DNA from: Blumeriella jaapii
Taxonomy: Eukaryota; Ascomycota; Leotiomycetes; Helotiales; Drepanopezizaceae
Assembly: GCA_009599575.1 (NCBI GenBank)
Contig: VWND01000073.1
Location: 1,054,001 to 1,118,000 of the forward strand
Reading direction: 5' to 3'
DNA: 64,000 nt
Shown: positions 12,321 through 23,389 of the stretch, one piece after another
Position numbering within the stretch: the first letter of the stretch is position 1
Layout: the number at the start of each line of letters is the position of its first letter
Notes under the pieces: generated by a model
The model's input: the letters and a program-made list of their open reading frames with translations, nothing else
What the model was told of the DNA's origin: nothing
Database searches by the model: none
Made by a program: the position numbers and the translations under genes

Positions 12321-14950
12321 ATCGAATCGTAAATACGATTTCGTTTTTTATTAAAAAATAAACCCGTAATAAAATCCATAATTATTTTTTTTTAAAATCT
12401 CGTAAAAATCGAAAAAAAAGCTAATTCGCTATAAAATCGGTGCTTTTTAAGCTTGCTTTTTTGGCATTTTTTATACGTATTAACGTAACGCTTTACGTCG
12501 CTTCGTAAACTAAATCAGAAATACTTTTTTTCGACCAATTCTAGCGTTCGCCGAAAGTTTTAATAGCCGGCGGTCGAATCGTCGTAATTAATTTTTAATA
12601 TTTCGCTTTTAATAGCGCTTTTATTCGAAATATACGCACGTTTTTTATAACGTAATAATTTATTTTAATTTATACGCCAATATTTTTCGAATCCGGCTCG
12701 ATTGTTTTGCGAAGCCGATTTATACGTTTTTTATAATACAAAAAAATTAAATTTTTATAATTTAAAAATAATTTTATAAATCGGTTTTATTAGCTCGTTA
12801 TTAGCCGTTTCGAATTATAACAATACAACGGCTACGCTTCGTGATATATATTATTTACAATTAATAATATTAATAAAAAACAATTCGGCGAAAAAACTTT
12901 TTATTTAGCTTTTCCCCGCTTGCTTTTTATCTTTTGATTCCGTTAACAAAAGCTTCGAATACTTATCGGCGCGAAATAGTTTATGCCCCGATTTTAGACG
13001 TATTTTTACTGCGGAAAACATTCTAGAATTTCTTAAATAAATTAATTTTAACTTATAATATAATATAAATAGCTGCTCGTCATTTTTTTTTAAATCTTTT
13101 TTTAAATCTGGCCGGCGAAAAAAGCTATCCGCCGGATTAGAAATTCCTGTTTTATATTCGATTGCAAAATCGTATTTAATTAGCTCGTCGGCCCATTTCG
13201 CTTAGCGTCCGTTTAAACGTTTTTTCGTAAAAAAGTATTTTAAATTATAATAATTTATACGTATAATAATAACATCGGAAGCGCTACGTAAATATTGGCT
13301 CTATTATTTAAAAGCGTAAATTATAGCCATTAGTTCAGCGTCGTAAACCTCGTATTTTTGTTTTATAAAAAAAAGCTTTTTCGAATAATACGCGATAAAA
13401 TGCTAACGTGCTTCCGTATATTTTCTTCGAATAATTAAAATAATATTTCGCTTATAGCGAATTTCGAAGCGTTTATTTCGATTTGGATTTTCAATCGAAA
13501 ATCGAAATAACGTAAAATCGGTGCTTAGCAAAACTTTTCTTTTAAAAGTAAAAAAACGAGCTTCGCTTCGAATAAAAAACGAAAAAGGCCCGATATTTTT
13601 CCTCGTTGCATTTTTTTTAGAAAATCTATAATAAATCGGCAAAGCTTAGCGTAGTTTTTAATAAAACGTTTATAAAAATTGGTAAAACCCAAAAACATTT
13701 AAATATTTCGCCACGTAATAAAAAAAAGCTATTTCCGAATATTATTTATTTTCCCTAGGTCTATTTTAATTTCCGTAAAAATAACGACGAAACCTAGAAA
13801 CTTAATCGTATTCGTATCGAAAGCATATTTTTTCAAATTTTCGTAAAATTTATTAATACGAAGTTTTTCGAAAACTTTTTTTACCGCGTTTATATAATCG
13901 TCGAGATTTTCGAAAAATATTAAAATATCGTCGAAATAAATTACATACGTAATATTTATTAAACCGACTAAAACTTAATTAATATACGCTTAAAAAATTG
14001 CTAATACGTTCGAAAAACCGAAAAGTAATACGCAATATTCGAAATGTCCGTAACGAATGCGAAACGCAGTTTTTCATTCATTTCCCTCTTTTATTCGAAA
14101 GCGGTAATACGCCCAAATAAGATTTAGCTTAATAAATATTTTAGCTTTTCTTAAACGATTCAAAGTTTCGCTTATAAAAAATAAAAAAATTCGATTTTTA
14201 ATCGTAACTGCGTTTAAACCCTTATAATCGACGCATAATCGTAAACTTCCGTCTTTTTTCGGTATAAATATTACCGATACGCCAGCAAAGCTAATAAATT
14301 TTTTTATCCAGCTTTTTTTTAAATTCGAATCGAAATATTCGCGCAATTCGGTAAATTCAAATTCCGACAAAAAATAAACTAATTTTTAAAAAAAGTTTTT
14401 CCCTTTCGCAAAGTTTATTCGATGTTTTATAAAATAGTAAAAAGCTAAAATAACCGCGGCGGTATCGTCGAACACGTCGGCGTAATCGTCGTATTTAAAA
14501 AATAATTAATGCTGTTTTTTAATAGCTTTTTTTAAAACGATACAAAACGCTTGCTCTTTTTTGGATTTCTTTTTAAAACGTTTAATTATAACAAAATTAA
14601 ATTATAAACGTTCGATTAAATATCGCCACGATTTAGCTCGAAAGCTTATAACGGGATCGATATCTCGTAATCAAAAGAATCTTAAAATAAATAAAACCCC
14701 TAAAATATTTATATCGCAAATCACGAAATCGCTTTGTATTTTTTTAATTATTTTATAATTATTAATAACGCGAATAAATTGCGTATACGTATCGTAAATA
14801 ATTATTTTTTTTTTTTTAACCGTAAATAAATTAATACGTTTTTAACTTGATTTTTATTTATATTTAATTAATAATTTTTAAATTACGCAGTTTTTTTCCG
14901 CGCCGCAATCGATAAAAGCTCGTTTCGTACGAATTTCGCTTTTGACTTTT
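12321..14950 (-). pseudogene. 5' half of copy 2 pol (protease, RT, RNase H, integrase start)
   Basis: The clearest piece is the RT segment at 14074-14370, with PKKDGSLRLCVDYKGLN and a degenerate FIKLNLIWAYYRFRI, where family members have a KLDLR.AYH-type block. A protease motif IDCGAEKN is readable at about 14920. RNase H-like sequence lies around 13400-13640. The integrase N-terminal part reaches the insertion point at 12320 and continues at 5916. The reading frame is riddled with stops. Confidence 0.8.
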
Positions 14951-15049
14951 TTAATCTCGACTAAAATTATTATTTTCTATTTTTCTTTTTCGCTCGATTT
15001 TATTAGCAGCGACGAAATTAAAATCGAACGAAAGCTTTTCCCGAATTTT

Positions 15050-16646
15050 TAAATTTGTTAGCTTCGAAGCAATTTGAAATTATATATCTTTTTTTATTAC
15101 ATTTATAATATTCGACTTCTGAACAATTAATTATGCGATGCCCTTTCTTTTAACAGCGACTGCATTTCGAAAAATAAAAAAAATCGTTAAAAGTTTTAAA
15201 ATTTCAAAAGATTTTATTAAAATTATCGTTTTTTCGCTTTCGTTTTTCTTTTTATAACGTATTTTCGAATCGAAAACGATATATATTTATTTTAGCCTTT
15301 AAGCTTTAATCGTAAATATAAGTTTTTTTCTTTTTTTTTTTTTTTTACGTACGTTCGTTTCGTCGTTTATTATTTTTCGTTTCGTCGCTAATAATTTTAT
15401 TAGCATTTTCGATATAACGAACGATTAATATTAATTTTTCGTACGAACTTATAGCTATAATATTACTTCGTTTAATAATTTCTTTTCGAAAAATAAATCG
15501 AAGTTTTGCGAAAAACATTTTTTTTCTAATCGCAACGTTTATTATTTGCAACTGCTATTCGAAATTATTTAAATAAACAACAAAATCGTTAATTAATTTA
15601 TATTTTTTTTGCTTTGCTTTATCGTATAAATTCGAAGCCGCGATTTTTCGATTTTCCGCATTTATCAAAAAGTTTAATATCTATTTTTTAAAATCGTTCT
15701 ATATAATTCGAACGTTTGTAAAACGTCGTTCGTATCCGGTTCATTTTTTTTTTATTTTATCGTCGAAAGCTAAAACACAAGCGTTAATTTTCTTTTAATC
15801 GATATAAAATATTATTTTTTTATTTTGGCGGAAACTTCGCTTTGCACGCCGAATAAAAAATTAAGCTTTTTTAGTATTTTTCTTTCGGTATATTAAAAAA
15901 TCTTTTATTTTTAATACTTTTCGGCTCGAATTCGCTGTGTTTTTTACAAAAAATATAATATACTCAAAAGAAATGCTAAATCGTTTTTAATAAATATTAT
16001 TATCGTAATGCTTCGAAAATACTTTATAATAATCGCCGGCTTAAATTATTTTCTGTTTTTTTTTAATTAAAACGGTATTAAAAAGTATAAAAACCTTTTT
16101 TTTAATATCTTCGAAAGCGTTAAATTCTCGTTAAAATTATTTAATTTTTTTTCGAAATTCGTTTCGGCGTTTTTTGGTTTTTTCGAGTTTTTTAATTATT
16201 TCGTAAACTTTTTTCTCAATTTTTTTCTGCTTTATTTTAACTCGTACACTTTTTTTTTTTATTTTTCTACGTTTATCGTTTTCTTTTTATTCGGCGCGGA
16301 TTCGTTTATTAATCAAATAAATCAAAATTTCGATAAAAAAATTTTCCGAATCGCTTTAAGCGTAGCCTTTTTTAATAATTTCTTCGATAGAAAAAGTTAA
16401 AAAATCGTCGCGCTCTAATAATAAAATGTTTTCGGCCTTTAATAAAGCTAGTAACGTCAAAAAAAACGATAATACGAGGTTTTCTTAAGCAGCCGAAAAT
16501 GCTAAATCTCCTTAAATAGCTGAAAATGCCTGTTTTTTGCGAATGCGAAAAATTATAATATCGATAATAACGATATAAATATAATAATATAATAAAAAAT
16601 TGTCTTAATAATATCGAACTGCCGTCCCGGTAAATAAAAATCAAAA
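15050..16646 (-). pseudogene. Degenerate gag of copy 2
   Basis: This minus-strand region between the 5' LTR (16647-17059) and pol is almost fully RIP-like. Near its 3' end (about 15070-15170) two zinc-knuckle remnants can be read. One is CSRC...GHRIINC. The other is a second knuckle in which the first Cys and the His are both changed to Tyr. One short open segment survives at 15345-15551. The call rests on position and the knuckles. Confidence 0.6.
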
Positions 16647-17059
16647 TGTAAAAATTAAAAAGCAAAAAAACATTAATTCAAACAATAAAGCTTAAATAAA
16701 ATTAAATTAATAATCAAACTAATTTCTACTTTTTATATTTCTAATAAAAAGCGTATATAAATACAAAAAAAGGGATAAAGCCTTTGAAAAAAGTATTTCC
16801 CAAAAAACCAGGCGAATTCTATTTAATATACTTTCCAGCTCCTATCCCGACCTTTTTTCAATCCTTTTTAATATAACTCTAATAACTGGTTCCTTAGCAA
16901 TCACTTTTATAAAATGTTTTACCTAAATGTTATCTTCAGCCCCTATAATACTATCCGGCCCCCACGGCCTATCCGCAGAAAATGCTATTCGAAGATTGGT
17001 AAAAGGCAGAAGGTTTTGGCGGATCATCTGACTTATACACGTGATGTTGGTTCCTGACA
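16647..17059 (-). repeat. 5' LTR of copy 2 (413 bp)
   Basis: It runs TGTAAAAATT...GGTTCCTGACA in plus coordinates, in the same orientation and of the same length as 3286-3698. It is followed directly by CGCAC, the partner of CGCAT at 3281-3285. Confidence 0.88.
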
Positions 17060-17572
17060 CGCACGTTATTTCGAAAACGTAACGCACGCTATATACGGAA
17101 ATATACGCATAAAAAAATCAATCGCTTTTGGAAATCAAAAGCTTAAAAAAAAAGGTAATATCAGGAACCAATATCACGTATATAAATCAAATAATCCGCC
17201 AAAATCTTCTGCTTTTTACCGATTTTCGAATAATATTTTCTGCGGATAAACCGTAAAAGCCGGATAATATTATAAAAGCTGAAAATAACATTTAAATAAA
17301 ATACTTTATAAAAGTAATTGCTAAAAAATCAATTATTAAAATTATATTAAAAAAAATTAAAAAAAGATCGGGATAAAAGCTGGAAAAGCATATTAAATAG
17401 AATTCGCCTGGTTTCCTGGGAAATACTTTTTTCGAAGGCTCCACCCCTCCTTTTGTACTTATACACGCCTTCTACTAAAGATGTAGAAGGTAGAAATCAG
17501 TCTGACTATCAATCCAACCTTATCTGAGCTCTATTGTCTGAACTAGTGTTTCCCTGCCTTTCAATCCTTACA
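17060..17572 (+). mobile_element. Older element copy 1, right part: internal end plus 3' LTR
   Basis: 17060-17158 is the last 99 bp of the internal region, including the A-rich primer tract. 17159-17572 is a 414-bp LTR (TATCAGGAACC...CAATCCTTACA) in inverted orientation to the copy 2 LTRs. This continues copy 1 after the copy 2 insertion. Position 17572 is the sharp right edge of the transposon block; base composition becomes normal beyond it. Confidence 0.85.
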
Positions 17573-18972
17573 AATGAGCTGCATTTTCCGACTCCGCAAG
17601 CCAGGTATAAGAAACTCCAAATCTTCTACCGCTAATAATACGATTTCTAGCCCTTGGAGAAAGGTTCCTAAGGGGTTGGCGAGACGTTCCGGGTGTTCGT
17701 GGCATAATAGTATAGTTGCGAAAAAAAGGTGTGTTTTGGTGTAAACGCGAAAAGTCGCGGTCGGGGGCCGACGCGCATATTCATGTGTCCATATACTGTA
17801 CGTCACGGGACTAGCCGACATTTTAGCGCTCCTGTCCGTCGCTTGCAAAACGACTATTTGTATATAGATTCCTTTCTTTCTCCTTCCTTTCTCCTTCTCC
17901 TCGATTTCTTCTTTTCCTCGATCTTTGCTTCTTGCTGCAGTCTTTGTTTTGCAATACAATTGTTCCTTTGGCAGCTATCACAGATGGCGATTGCAGCCTT
18001 GAAACTTGGCTTTTTTTCTGATTTAGGATGGGTTATCCAGCGCCCTTGCTTCCGCAAATGTTCCGTGTACAAGTGTTCGTAAAATATTCCAGAATTCTGC
18101 TCTGCTCAATATTCTATTTTCACATAATAAGATCGCATATCTTGGCTTTTCTGTTGCTAGCGAGTTTTTTTTTTCCTTGCTCAACACACAAAATTTTGAT
18201 AGCACGTTTGTACAAATCATTTTTCTTAAAAATGAAAAGGAATCCAGTTGATCGCCGTATATGACGTGCTGAAAGCTCTGAATCAGGTTGTTTACAGACG
18301 GCGAGGAAGGAAACAAGCAACGTATTTATCTTTTTCTAAAACAGAAATTCCGAGGAATGGGAAAAAGTTTCGAAAGCTTGAAATCTCGGTCCTTTTCAAT
18401 GCTTGAGGGCGTTTCTACGTCATATTACGCCTGTGACGAGTGGAAATTTCGAGCAGAAATTGGCAGGTCATCTTCAGAAAAGTTTATCCGCATTTTCCCC
18501 ACCGTGCAAGTGGAGAATCGAGAGGGGACATCAAAAGTAAAACCCGAGTACTAGCTCAGCGTGCGAGGGGTAGTCAGAATCTCCTGGAATATTCAGCTGG
18601 ACGATATTGTCGTCAGTTACTTTGAGCATGTGTCAAGTCGAAAATTTTGTCTGTAAGAAGCTGCTACACGCTTCTAATTTCAAAGGAGTATATTCAAAGC
18701 TTGCTTCCCAACCCTTGGGATGTGTTTGTTTGGCCCTGTGATAAAGTCATTGCTCGAAGCTTGTCAGGTAAGCATCACTACCCCCTCTCCTAATTCAAAG
18801 TACAATCTCCGTAGTAGAGAAGCTCCACCGACCAATTCATTGCTTGCCTAGTCAAGCAATATGGCGTACTATTTAATCTCCTATTGGTTCTCCTCGAGCG
18901 TCAATGACAGCTTGACAGCGTCGTTTTGTACCACGAATCGTACACATTTTTTTTCTCTTCGTTTGGAACCGC
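17573..18972. other. Non-coding stretch, no gene recognised
   Basis: Only short overlapping frames on both strands, none with a recognisable domain or a convincing intron-exon structure. Composition is that of ordinary host DNA, unlike the block to the left. Confidence 0.5.
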
Positions 18973-18986
18973 TTCCTGAAACAATT
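18973..18986. repeat. 14-bp target-site duplication, left of LINE 1
   Basis: TTCCTGAAACAATT occurs here and again at 21445-21458, exactly bracketing the LINE fragment and its trinucleotide tail. Confidence 0.9.
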
Positions 18987-21444
18987 ACGCCCTCCTGGTG
19001 CGAAGATTGCTCCAACGAATAATTTCGCAAGGCTGGCCCAGACCACTCCTAGAGCTGGTACAAGGGTTTCTCTCCGACCGCAAGGTGCGTATGAGACTGG
19101 AACAGGCCACTACACAGTTCTACGACGTCAAGTGTGGGACTCCTCAAGGCTCGCCTCTCTCGCCAGTCCTGTACATGCTCTATCTCGCAGAGCTGATAGC
19201 ACAGGACCCGGAACTTCGATTCGAATACGCTAATGATATCTGCCTCTATCGGGTGTCTGACTCGCTGAATACGAACGTGCAACTACTGTCCGGAGACGTC
19301 AAGTCGATCTTGCAATAAAGCAACGACAACAAAGTTTTCTTTGCGTCAGAGAAACAGGAGATGATCCACATCACTAAGAAAAAACACGATCACGCCCCCC
19401 CCTGCGTCATCGACGAGAACAACACGATCGAACCAATCACGACCTCGGAAAAGCGAAGGAAACAGCCGGCCCTACGGTGGCTGAGAATCTGGTTTAATCG
19501 CAAACTGTCGTTCAAAAGACACGTATCTGAACGGGCCACCAAAGCTCGAAAGCTCGCTTTTCATATACGAAAGCTAGCGAAAACGATACGGGGCCCTCCG
19601 GCTCATTCATTCCGAAAAGCTGTAATCATCTGCGTTTTCCCGTCCATTTTGTACGAAGCAGAAGCGTGGTATAATAATCGCACCAAAACGGTCCGAAACA
19701 GAAAAGTCAGCACAAAAATAAGCTGGCATTTGGACACAATAAAAAGCACGATCACGCTGGCCGCTAAAAGCGTTTTGCTAATATAAAAAACCACTTCGAA
19801 CATCACACTTTTTCGGGACGCAAACCTTCCATCAGCGGAAGCGGCTTTGAAAAAAGCCAAACTGAGATTCGCGCTACGCTTACGAACAGTAAATGAAAGT
19901 CACCCCTTGATTAAACGAATGCTTCCACTAATAATCACCCGAAGCCGCGGCAAAAGCACTCGACAGGCTGCAAAAACGAAGGTCGAGCGCGCGGCGATCT
20001 GGTTTTCGCCAATCCCCCGACCCCAACTCCGACCATCTCACTTCTCTCCTGGGTGCCGGACGGATCCCACCCTAGAAATAAACAAAAAAAAGGCGCGAAA
20101 GTCTTTAACAAATAGTAGAACAAACTGCCCCCCGATAACATTACGATCTTTTCTAATAGCACGAAACAATACCCAAATAAAAACAAATTAATTAGCTACG
20201 GCTATATAACTTACCAAAATAAAAAAATGATCGGCTCGAACTGTAGGGCGATCAATACGAAGTCCCACGTCTTCGACGCGAAAATAATAAAAGCCCGCAC
20301 AAAACTGGCCAGAACACTACGCGCGCAGCCTACTTATACGTACGGCCGTATTTGGCTTTGCATCGATTCGACTTCGGTGATTTAATACATACGAAAAAAC
20401 GCGTCATCGATATCACAATAAGCGTTCTACGAAATACAAAATATAATACTCATACACGACGTCGGAGTCCGGTGGGCCTCAAAACATATAGGCATAATTA
20501 GCAATAAAGCAGCGGACAAACTCGCCATTTATAAAAGCAGTCAGCCCTAGGACCCGGGCATGCCCTTCGAACCGACGATTTATAAAATACGTTTCCATTA
20601 CAAAACGATAAAAAACGACGCCAGGATTAAATAATAATCTAAACACAAAAACTCTTTTTCTCGGAACTACCAGCGGTAGCAATTCGAATATCGTATCAAA
20701 AACCCTCCAGAATTGCATTTATCTCGCCCGGTGCTTCACCGACTTCTGGCGCTTCGCTTTTCACACGGCGATTTCCATTAGTATCATACCAAATTCAAAC
20801 ACGCAAACGCGAACTTAAAATGCTTCTGCGGCAAACGCAAAACTCCACTGCACATCGTAAAATATAAAAAGTCCCGAAAACGATTCCGTCATTAGCCGCT
20901 AAAGCCGGATCACTTATCCATTTCGAACATCGAAGCACTGCGATATCTTAAAAAGCTGAACGCGAAGCAATTCGCGGAACTTTTCTATACCACTAAGTTT
21001 TACTTTTCTACCTGCCCTAAGTAAACTCTGGGACAGCGTATTGCCGTCCTAAAGAAAATGTTTCTGATATTGTATTACTAACGTTTTAAAAGTCTAGATT
21101 GAAAAGTTTTGGATTTCTCGCGCTTTTGCTTTGTTTTGTATAATTTCGCCGATTAGCTTAACCACTGATTATACGACCAACAAAAACATTCAGCGTTTTT
21201 TGCGTTTTGATTTTATTCGAAGTTTACTTCACGAACACAATGGAAAACCATCCCGCCTGTAAGGGAAGGGCTCAAATAGCGAACCTTTTATCATACATTT
21301 CTTTTATATAACTGCTTTCTCGAAAGTCTTTTCTTATATATAAAAATCCCCAGCTTAGCACGTTTCCAATGCCCTGCGGGAGGCTTGAGATAGCGCAGTT
21401 TCACTGCCCCCTCCAGACGTTAAACAATATCATCATCATCATCA
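18987..21444 (+). mobile_element. 5'-truncated LINE (non-LTR retrotransposon, Tad-like)
   Basis: This 2.46-kb insertion is bounded by a 14-bp direct repeat and ends in a CAT/ATC trinucleotide run (21428-21445). Those are the marks of target-primed reverse transcription. The 5' end starts inside the reverse transcriptase, so the N-terminal ORF, the endonuclease and the first RT blocks are missing. The 3' part carries RNase H-like sequence and a Cys-rich end, followed by about 400 bp of 3' UTR. Its 3' UTR shares motifs with the LINE tail at 26230-26539 (CTTAGCACGT.TCC and AGACGTTAA.CAATA), so both belong to related families. Confidence 0.92.
18998..21024 (+). pseudogene. Degenerate LINE ORF2: RT (partial), RNase H, C-terminal Cys motif
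   Basis: The first open part (to 19318) carries the RT block GTPQGSPLSPVLYMLYLAEL, typical of LINE reverse transcriptases. It is followed by YANDICLYR, where the catalytic box should be YADD. A second open segment (about 19361-19786) carries the thumb/connection region. Broken frames to about 21024 show an RNase H-like region and a final CFCGKRKTPLHIVKC-type Cys/His motif, common at the end of fungal LINE ORF2 proteins. Stops at 19316, 19784 and later prove inactivation. The changes are mostly G-to-A or C-to-T, as from RIP. Confidence 0.88.
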
Positions 21445-21458
21445 TTCCTGAAACAATT
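21428..21458. repeat. LINE 1 tail and right target duplication
   Basis: A CAT/ATC run of five to six units (to 21445) runs into TTCCTGAAACAATT (21445-21458), the second copy of the target duplication. Confidence 0.9.
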
Positions 21459-23389
21459 TGTGCAACTCGTATTAATGTTGTTTTGTGGGCTACGTTGCAT
21501 TGTAAAAAAAAAATGGAATTTTGCCTGTGAAAATATTACTAGGTGAATAACGTGCTCGCTTCTCAACGATTCTATGTTGTTTCTACTGATTTAAACGTCC
21601 CCCTTTGAGTCATGGCAGTAATTTTACTTGGATTCAGGAGGTGGGATTGGGAGGGATCAGTAACTTCCAAATCACAACTGTTCTTTTGCCATAGATTTGT
21701 CGAATACTTGGCAGAAAGCTTCTTTTAACCTCCATCTATACGAGAGTACAAATACGGTGGAGGCATGAATAAACAACTGCATCTAGACCCTCGCGTATGG
21801 CATATAACCGCTTGATCGATCGGGAATTTACTTCTGAAAATAGCATGCTCGTAATCACGAAGTACTTCGTATATGGGTGAATTAATGTTAGTTCGACATC
21901 TGCACGTGAACCCTTGCTTCGTTGGGTACTTGACAGTGTTGCTTTCTATCATTGGATAAAGCCCTTGTAAAACACCCCCTTGTGAAAAAGTATCGCATAG
22001 ATGTACGTGATTCTGGCTAGTTTGATCGATCTTGTGTTTTGATAAAACGTCATCGGGATCGAGGGATCGAGGAAAGACAGGGCAAGATCGTATCGTCCGA
22101 CACACTTTTCGGAGACACGCTTCCTAGTACTGTTCACGAGCAAACGCCAGATGGATCTTCCGGTACTGACCCACACAAATCCTGCACTCCGTAAACAACA
22201 CGAGAACCACATGCGGTGGGTACGGAGAAATGAACATCTGATTGACACCAAGCAATATCTTGATTACACACTTGGAATAGTAAACGATGCTGTCGGAACC
22301 CCTTCCGTCATGGGCCAGAAGATTCTCATGCTTTAAGGGCTTGAATTGCCTTAGCATAGTCAGAAGCACTTGCTGCTTTGTAACTTGAATGTAAGCCGCG
22401 ATCTCTGACTGCGACCCGCAAAGCCAAGAGCCGGAGGTTCAATCGTAGAAAATAAAGTTTCCGCCAGGCTGGACTTGAGTGAAGTTATCAGACACCAGGA
22501 GACCGGTCGAGTAGAGCGGGCGTAGAAGGTGCATAAGATTGGGATACGTTGGGAAACACTGCCTAGAAGCGCGCTAAGCAGGTGACTTCCTATTTCTATC
22601 CCTATGATGAATTAGGCTACAACCCTCACAAGAGTCTTAAGACGCTGATTTTTCCGACACAATGGAGTCGACACTGAAGATATCGTGTGGAGAAGCGAAG
22701 GGAGCATCAAGAGCTTTGTTGAAACTCTCAGGTACACTCAATCAAAGCCGAAAATCAACCTGTTCGAGAGTGGACAACTCCAAGCCCGGGGAAGCAGCAT
22801 GAAAATCCGAGGCGTCAAGCATCTTAGGAAGCTACTCCAAGAATAAGTTACCTTCCATGTTTCATGACAATATCCCGACGCGGGAGTGGTGCTTTACCTT
22901 TGCAAAATTCGCTTACTGATGGAGTGCTCCCGTTGGCGGGGCCGGACCGTCGGGTACATACCTCCGTGAATACCTCTCCTGACTCAAACAAGTTGCAAAA
23001 GTTGCGATAACTCAACGTGAAATACACGACCCTTCAACTTTCCTATAAATGTGATGAGACCGCGAGCTGGAGTTGCCATCTTCACCTGTGCCCTCATCCT
23101 CGCCTCTGAAAGATGACACCGACCACGCCACGACTTGTGAGAGCGGGCAATATGGATGAGACTTGTACGCTGCGCTTCGAGGCCGCAGTCTTGAAAGATG
23201 AGGAGGCTATGACAATGATTCAGGCTCCAAGAGAAAGTCGGGAGCTCTTGAGGGCAGCGTATGTGTGGCTTTCTTCTCCTCCTCCTCCTTCTTCTTCCTC
23301 TTCTCATCTTCCTTCGGAATCTGCGAGCACAGCATCAGGTTTGGACCGTGAGCAGGACTAACCTGTTGGTGACTTAGGTGCTGGACGGT
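21459..23389. other. Gene-poor stretch with possible coding remnants
   Basis: No confident gene. Two short plus-strand pieces look like decayed coding sequence: 22151-22336 (61 codons, starts MDLPVLTHTNP) and about 22681-22842 (reads ...SKPKINLFESGQLQARG... to a stop). I cannot assign either to a family. The last 250 bp (23113-23389) probably hold the 5' leader of the next gene, with a likely leader intron at 23259-23377 (GTATGT...GACTAAC...TTAG). Confidence 0.35.

Larger units (their letters stand above)
3286..17059 (-). mobile_element. Older Ty3/gypsy element (copy 2), complete, minus-strand, nested in copy 1
   Basis: This is a full element flanked by two 413-bp direct repeats (3286-3698 and 16647-17059, TG...TGACA/TGATA ends) and a 5-bp target duplication (CGCAT/CGCAC). 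Coding runs on the minus strand: gag with degenerate zinc knuckles (about 15070-15170), an IDCGAE protease motif (about 14920), reverse transcriptase (14074-14370), RNase H, integrase and chromodomain. The last two are split by the 5917-12320 insertion. Without that insertion the element is about 7.4 kb, a normal size for Ty3/gypsy. A purine-rich tract (AAAAAAAAAAGG) directly precedes the 3' LTR and fits a polypurine primer. Heavily RIP-like. Confidence 0.88.
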
